From Crocodylus rhombifer (lineage: Eukaryota; Chordata; Crocodylia; Crocodylidae), in contig JAVSML010021688.1 in assembly GCA_038503035.1 (NCBI GenBank), positions 62,001-126,000 of the forward strand: a stretch of 64,000 bases of DNA, given 5' to 3'. Position 1 is the stretch's first letter. Each line of letters opens with the position of its first letter. This document shows, piece after piece, positions 58,553 through 64,000 of the stretch. A model generated the notes under the pieces. It was not told the DNA's origin, made no database searches, and saw nothing but the letters and a program-made list of their open reading frames with translations. The position numbers were made by a program, and so were the translations under genes.

Positions 58553-58915
58553 GGGCACGTCTAGCTGTTCACTAATGCACCTTAGATACTGCACATTTAG
58601 TTTAGTACTTCCTTAATAAAGTACCAACTAAATGTGAAGTACCTAGAGTTACTGCACAGCAGCACTGGCGCATGGTTATTTAGTGATGCTTACTGTGCGT
58701 TAGCCTAATAACGCTCAGCATTCCCTCTAAGCTTCACAGTGTGCAGAGCCATGCAGGTGCACTCATGCTGCGCTGCCAGGCATGCCTGCATTTCCGCGCA
58801 CGTTACTCAGCTTAGAGGGAACACTGATAACACTGTACAGTAGGTTATTAGCACTGTTTTTGCTGTGACACAGTACTGCAAAGCGTTATTAAGCTACTGT
58901 GCAGTAAATGTCTCA
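58553..58915. mobile_element. Family E-like miniature element, interrupted
   Basis: Starts gggcacgtctagctgttc and carries the gttactgcacagcag, agcctaataacgc and taagctactgtgcagtaa blocks of family E. A 111-bp hAT element sits in its middle. The right end is approximate. Confidence 0.55.
58716..58826. mobile_element. hAT miniature element, 111 bp, 8-bp target duplication
   Basis: Termini cagcattccctctaagct and agcttagagggaacactg (reverse complement cagtgttccctctaagct) match at 16 of 18 bases. Flanks ataacgct (58708-58715) and ataacact (58827-58834) agree at 7 of 8, the hAT hallmark. Confidence 0.85.
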
Positions 58916-59849
58916 TTTGCTTTAAATGCCCAGTATGCTTTAAATTATAGGAATGAGTATATAGGAAAGAATCATACCAAAATCAGGGAGGCAAGAGAAT
59001 CATTTCCCCAAAAGAAAGATAACAATACAAAAAGGTCAGGACCCTTTACCTCAAACTTAATTCAAACTTAATTCAAACAAAGCCAACTGCATGTTTAGAT
59101 TTAGGTGATTCCAAGAAGCAGCAGAGCTGGTAAAAGTTAGAGCTCTGGAGGGTTCAGAAGCCTAACAATGCCCTGTAAGCACTGATGGAGCTGATGTATA
59201 ACTACATAGGTAGAGCTTTTATGATGATGTCACCAGGAATTCCAAAAATGACTAGGTTGTGGTATAAAACCACTTGTCCTTCCCATCTGCAAGTCTTACC
59301 TTTCAACTTTCTCTTAAATGCTAGAGAACATGGGAAACAAACTGTTTTCTAAGAAAGGTCACATTAAGCCACATCTATGTGAACTGGATATTCCAGGAGA
59401 CTTACCTGATAAAGTTGTTTCAGTGTGCAATCTGATTTTATATCTGTGAGTCCTATTTTGAAGTTGAAGTGATCTAAAGGCAATCTTGCCATTTCTTAAA
59501 ATAAAGATCCTTTTTCTATGCACCTGGGTAGTTTTCCTAACTAGCATCAGTTAACAAATGAATTTATCATTAGGTATCATTGACTGAATATGGATTTATG
59601 ACTTTTTAGAGTTGTTACCCTATCTGTAAGATAAAATTGATTTTATTATCATTTAAATAATTAGTGGGATAACAGATTCAGAACTTTTACTTGATTCATG
59701 CTGAATATGCATAAACTGTAAAACTATCTGAAAGGAATTGTATTTGTTCCTTTTTGTATGAAATTGGGGCATTCAGCACATAATTGTTGTGCCATTTACA
59801 TTTTATTTGAATGTATTTACATAAATGCTCCCATACATAAAGACCATGG
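58916..59849. other. AT-rich sequence, no gene seen
   Basis: Contains a small direct repeat (cttaattcaaa at 59055 and 59066). No gene or element recognised. Confidence 0.5.
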
Positions 59850-60655
59850 CTAAGTACAGATGGTCAAAAAGCCCAAGGCTTAATTGATTCAGTCTTTGCA
59901 GGTTAGTCTAAGCTGAAGAGATTAAATTGAAACAGAAGTGAACAAATATTTACCTTTGTTTCAGGAAATGCAGCTACATGCCTGCAATGGCTCTGGCCAG
60001 AAGTGAAAGGATGCTAGACCACAGTTCTCTAGCACTTAACCTACATGGGTTGTGTGCTTGCTTCCTCTTCCTGCTGCCCCCAAAGGTCTCTGGGATTTGC
60101 AGTCCAAAACCACAGCAACAGGACTCTGCAAGGTTGCTCATCACTTCTTCTTCCTGTTTCCAGGTGCCTCTGGGATTTGTAGTCCACAGTAGCAGCCAGC
60201 AGTAAGCTTGAGTGAGGCAAAGGGTGTTTAACCCCACTACCTGGCCTCAGACCCCAGCTGGGGTTTCCTTGCCCCCCTCCCCCAGCAGACTGGGCTGTAT
60301 CCCTTGCTGGGCTTACCCCCCTCCCAAAATGTTTGTCAGCTAGCCTTCACTGCTCCACCTAGGGAGCAGAGGGGCAAAGCCAACCCTTCTGTGCTGGAGC
60401 AGAGCACAGCCCAGCCTAGGGCTGCAGAGCATGCTGGGGGACTAAGATTTTACTTGAACCAGGAAGGGGTCTGGGACAAAAGTTTCATAAACCAATTTGA
60501 CCCAAATCAGTTAAGTCTGATACTACATTCAACCAGGTTTATCTTAACCAGTTTTAGCCATTTTGAAACTGGCTTATGTCCACTGAGCTTTTGTTCTGTT
60601 ACAGGTTTAAACCAGTTTCTGATCACTTAAGCAAGTTTATGTGTAACCTCTCTCT
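59850..60655. repeat. Possible miniature element with two ctgggattt(g/t)cagt-type blocks
   Basis: The left part (ggctaagtacagatggtc) and right part (agcaagtttatgtgtaacc, taaaccagtt motifs) look like ends of a dispersed element, but TIRs could not be matched. Two copies of tctgggattTG(c/t)agtcca at 60089 and 60169 lie inside. Frames of 75-108 codons have no domain. Confidence 0.35.
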
Positions 60656-61642
60656 CTAGCCCATATTGATCTATTTAGACACATATGTAGATATATTTGT
60701 TATATAGCAGAACTATGAAAAATGAAAATATTAGAATTTATTCTATTTGTTATAAAATGAACTAATCTTAAAGCCTTGGTTTATGATGTAATGGAAAAGG
60801 CATTTATTGCTCCAGACCGTTCTGTAGGCTTTCTGCTGTGGAGCTAGAAACTGATTAATTCAGAGACCGGCACTTATTTTCTTTGCTCCCAGAGCTTAAA
60901 GCTAGTATTACTGCTATATAAAGAGACCTTCCCATGACTATCCATAAAACATGGTTGAAAGAAGCAGTATTCTAAGCAGTGATCTTAATGTATACTAAGA
61001 GATATTGGCACATGGTAAAGGTTGAGTGATAATATCGCTGTTGCAATTACTGAAAAAGGCTTTCTGTAAATGCCTCTTAGTTCCCTGCAAACAGGTATTT
61101 CTAAGTCCATATACATGATGGCCAGAATCCATGCTTCTTCCTTTATTTCTATTTGTTGCCTATGGAGGCTGTGAGAAGTTTACTCTGACCTCAGTTAACA
61201 TTACTGTTTTCGCTATTTTATTTGCTTAGACAATGAAGACGGAAGTAAAAGTTATTCTGTGGAGAACTAAGATTTCTATTTTGTTTTGCTCCTTATGAAG
61301 ATAATCCAGTCACAGGAAGGGAACCAGAGGGAAGGTCATATAATTTGGGGGCCTTGGATATTGTTCCAATTGTTTAACTCAGTTCGGTTATTTTTACCTT
61401 GATTCTGTGTCCTTGAGTCTATTGCTTGTCATGTAATATGGTCACATACTGTTTTACACAATACATCCGCTTGTCACAGGAGGGATTTTTATACATGTGT
61501 ATCTCTGAAACAGAAAAGATAAAAGAGTGGCTTCCTAAATTGACCATTTCAGGCTCATCCTATTATTTAGTGAAAGTCTTGGCTGGCCAGGGACAAAAGC
61601 TGGGGGGGGTAGCAGTCCTTCTCAAAGGCAAAACATTCCATT
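60656..61642. other. AT-rich sequence, no gene seen
   Basis: Nothing recognised; ends at a hAT element. Confidence 0.5.
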
Positions 61643-61650
61643 GAGAAAAG

Positions 61651-61966
61651 CAGCATTTCTGAACCCATGGGTCGTGACTCAAAAGTGGGTCGCAAGAATA
61701 TATGAAAGGATCCCGAACAAAGTCTCAAAATGGATTCTCCTTTAATGGAGAAAAACACGAGAAACCAGATTTTTCCCTTGCAGGCTGGCAGAGTTCCTGG
61801 CAGAAGCTGCTTACCCCCACCCCCCCACACCCATGCCCTGCCCCACATACTGGAGGGCTGGGGCCTGGAGGTGGGGGCAGCAGGTCAGGAGTGAGAGGCA
61901 CTGGGTCAAAGCTGGCCATCAGTGGTTACAACTGGGTCCTGGTACAAAAAAGGTTGAGAACCACTG
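61651..61966. mobile_element. hAT miniature element, 316 bp
   Basis: The right end aaaggttgagaaccactg is the reverse complement of the widespread cagtggttctcaacctt hAT terminus. The left end cagcatttctgaaccca is a decayed counterpart, followed by gggtcgtgactcaaaagtgg, also typical. Flanks gagaaaag and gagtagag form an 8-bp duplication with two differences. No transposase. Confidence 0.85.
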
Positions 61967-62865
61967 GAGTAGAGGATGCTTCTTGTGGAGTTGATCTGAC
62001 ACTACCTCTGCAAGATGGAGTATGTGAAGAGAATGAGGAATAGGTGTGGAATGTTCTTTCCCTTCTGTACAAAGTAGTATTTACTCAATATTTAATACAT
62101 TTGGCTGTCTAGCACCGAGCCCATGGGCATTATCAGACTGTTAACCTGAATTCACAGTTGTGACATGTTTTTCCTTATTTCACATTAGTTTTTTCCACAA
62201 CAGATGTCTGGTTTGAAATGCCTGGCAAATAGGCCTTGCTGCTTGCACAAAGCCTCTTGAATTGCAGTTACATTTTTAGTAAGATCAAGGGTGCAAAGGC
62301 TTACTCATGCATGCTTTTTTATGTTGGCTAGAAATTTCTAGTGCCACTTGTGACTTCTACTGAGCACTGTCTAGCTTGACATGCCTGTGTGGTGTTCTTG
62401 ACAATATCTCAAGCTTCAGTCATGTTGCAAAGAAATGGGGTTTTGATATGATTGTTCTCATAACATTATCACATAAATTATTAAACAATATTATCAATTA
62501 AAGATGATATTTCCTTGTGCTTGTATATCATGAAGTGCTTCTATATTCACCTTGTATCTTGGGCCTTCCTCAGCAATGAAATGCTATGAAAAATATCCAG
62601 TCTTCTATTCTTTTTTTGTAGTTACATAAACAGTGAATATTTCTGCAGTAGCATGTAAACCAAAGTTAATTTCTCTATTCACTCATGGAAATATCCTATA
62701 TTCCTATATCTGAGCTATCTGTTTTTGTAAAGAGCTAGGTCCAATGTACTTGCAATGCAATTACAATTATAAGGAAAAAAAAGGAACATAATGCAGCAAC
62801 ATGAGCTGGTTATTTTTGGATTGGTCTGATTTGTATTAATCCTGGCTAGACTGGCTTTTATAGCT
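61967..62865. other. AT-rich sequence, no gene seen
   Basis: Nothing recognised. Confidence 0.5.
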
Positions 62866-63409
62866 CAGTTCTTCAATAGTCAAACAATCCCTATTCTACT
62901 TAGAGTTCAGGAAGTGCTGTTGTAGGAATCTCTTCAGCAGATATGTAATAAGGAGGAAGAGGCATCTTGTATGTTATCTCAACATCTTGGTAGGTCCTAG
63001 CCCTCCCCGCCCCCTTTTCTGGCCTGTTATATACTGCACTTAATACAGCTCTGCTCAGCCTCCAGCCCATCAGGCTGGAGGGCCTGCAGGGCTCCCCGTG
63101 GTTCCAGAAATTTGGGAACCAGGGAGGAATGGCAGCATTAATTGCTATGGCCTCCAGAGCTGTGACAGTTAATGATACGGACCACAGTGAGAGTGGGACC
63201 ATGCAGATAGGATAAGCTGGCCCTATGTGCAGGGTCGAGGCAGCAGGCAGGTTCATGCCTTGGCCAGATCTGGTGCACGGAGCTGGGACAGCATGTGGGG
63301 TCACTGTCACAGACCAACCCCACATGCTGACTCCATGCTGCATCAGGTCCATGGGCTGACCATGGGCCATTCATCTGGCCCTTGAGTACTGGAGAGTTGA
63401 GTACCACTG
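62866..63409. mobile_element. Probable hAT-like miniature element
   Basis: The right end ttgagtaccactg (reverse complement cagtggtactcaa) plus the adjoining gggccagatgaatggcccat block is a typical hAT-type terminus. The left end cagttcttcaata is weak, and the 8-bp flanks do not match, so that boundary is uncertain. The minus-strand frame of 156 codons (62900-63370) shows no transposase motif. Confidence 0.45.
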
Positions 63410-63735
63410 TCTTAATACAACATCTTTGTATGGACATTACAGGTCTCCCAGGATAATGATGGTCTTTGCTGGTGAATTTTTGACAGAATGAAAAGCACAG
63501 AGGCCCCAGCCTGTGGCCTTAAGACATGCTTGCATCTCATAACTGTGCCCTGAAATTTCAAGTATTTTTCAAGGAAACAAATGATATTTTTCCTTTAAAA
63601 GGTTAACAATTTGTTTGCTTATTTGTTTGGTTTTTTTACAGTGAAACTATTTTTATTATGAAATTGAAAAGATCTGTGCAACAAAAGGACAAAAAGAGGG
63701 GACCTGCTTTCTTATCTTTTTTCAACTTTTCCAGG

Positions 63736-63852
63736 TTTCAAGATGACATTATTAACTATGTAATTAGAAGAATCATTAATGAAGTTAAAACTGATCATTC
63801 AAGAGTGTTTAAAGTGCTCTCATCTATCATTGTACAAATATTGGAAGGTTAA
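63736..63852 (+). other. Weak candidate terminal exon of a host gene
   Basis: A pyrimidine tract ending ttttttcaacttttccag (63718-63735) resembles a strong splice acceptor. The frame after it (FQDDIINYVIRRIINEVK…) runs 38 codons to a taa at 63850-63852. It has an amphipathic, non-repetitive composition, unlike the transposon frames. I recognise no protein family, there is no neighbouring exon in the window, and chance is possible. Confidence 0.15.
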
Positions 63853-64000
63853 TGTATAAGTCTTGTTCCATGGTAACAGAAAAATATATTGTAAGCATCA
63901 AGCCTTGCCCTGAGTCTTGTATGTGGAAGCAAGGTGCAAAGCAAGTGCTGAATTTCAAAGCACAAATGTCCTCATTAGACAAGGATGCATCTATTGACTG

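Overview
This window looks like non-avian reptile DNA, most likely crocodilian, with turtle as the alternative. The evidence is the repeat content: many CR1 LINE copies on both strands, ancient amniote MIR SINEs, Penelope-like remnants, long-terminal-repeat (LTR) insertions with 5-bp target duplications, and numerous hAT-like and TA-flanked DNA transposons. The long CR1 3' tails resemble crocodilian CR1. The species call rests on family knowledge and was not searched.

I find no convincing host protein-coding gene, rRNA or tRNA gene. Most longer open frames lie in GC-rich transposon interiors or in decayed retroelement coding regions. The window therefore reads as an intergenic or intronic stretch: AT-rich unique DNA interrupted by transposon clusters. 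One short frame at the right edge, behind a good splice-acceptor-like tract, is the only weak host-exon candidate.

Layout. 0.5-2.8 kb: a hAT-like element split by a tRNA-Leu-primed LTR retroelement (minus strand) with a gag remnant and an aggga duplication. 3.3-4.2 kb: a solo LTR (family A, duplication gcatc). 6.5 kb: CR1 tail. 8.3-8.9 kb: a well-preserved solo LTR (duplication ataac). 9.0-9.4 kb: a miniature element with a perfect palindrome. 11.4-13.2 kb: a GC-rich repeat (family F) and a decayed non-CR1 LINE reverse transcriptase. 13.6-14.2 kb: family B LTR. 17.9-20.2 kb: a Penelope-like element split by an inverted second copy of family F. 20.3-21.1 kb: CR1. 23.3-25.0 kb: a CpG-rich family B LTR with an internal repeat array. 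26.9-37.7 kb: several TIR elements, three of them flanked by TA. 38.6-41.3 kb: a long antisense CR1. 43.8-47.5 kb: three CR1 pieces in series. 48.0-49.6 kb and 52.8-55.6 kb: two miniature elements of one family (C), each interrupted by an LTR; the second LTR is itself interrupted by a TA-flanked element. 49.7 and 57.6 kb: MIR. 57.2-63.4 kb: small TIR elements, including a hAT nested in another miniature element.

Nothing here works as a pathway. The content is a stratigraphy of insertions whose nesting gives relative ages. All CR1, Penelope and gag frames are broken, so no autonomous element is expected to be active.
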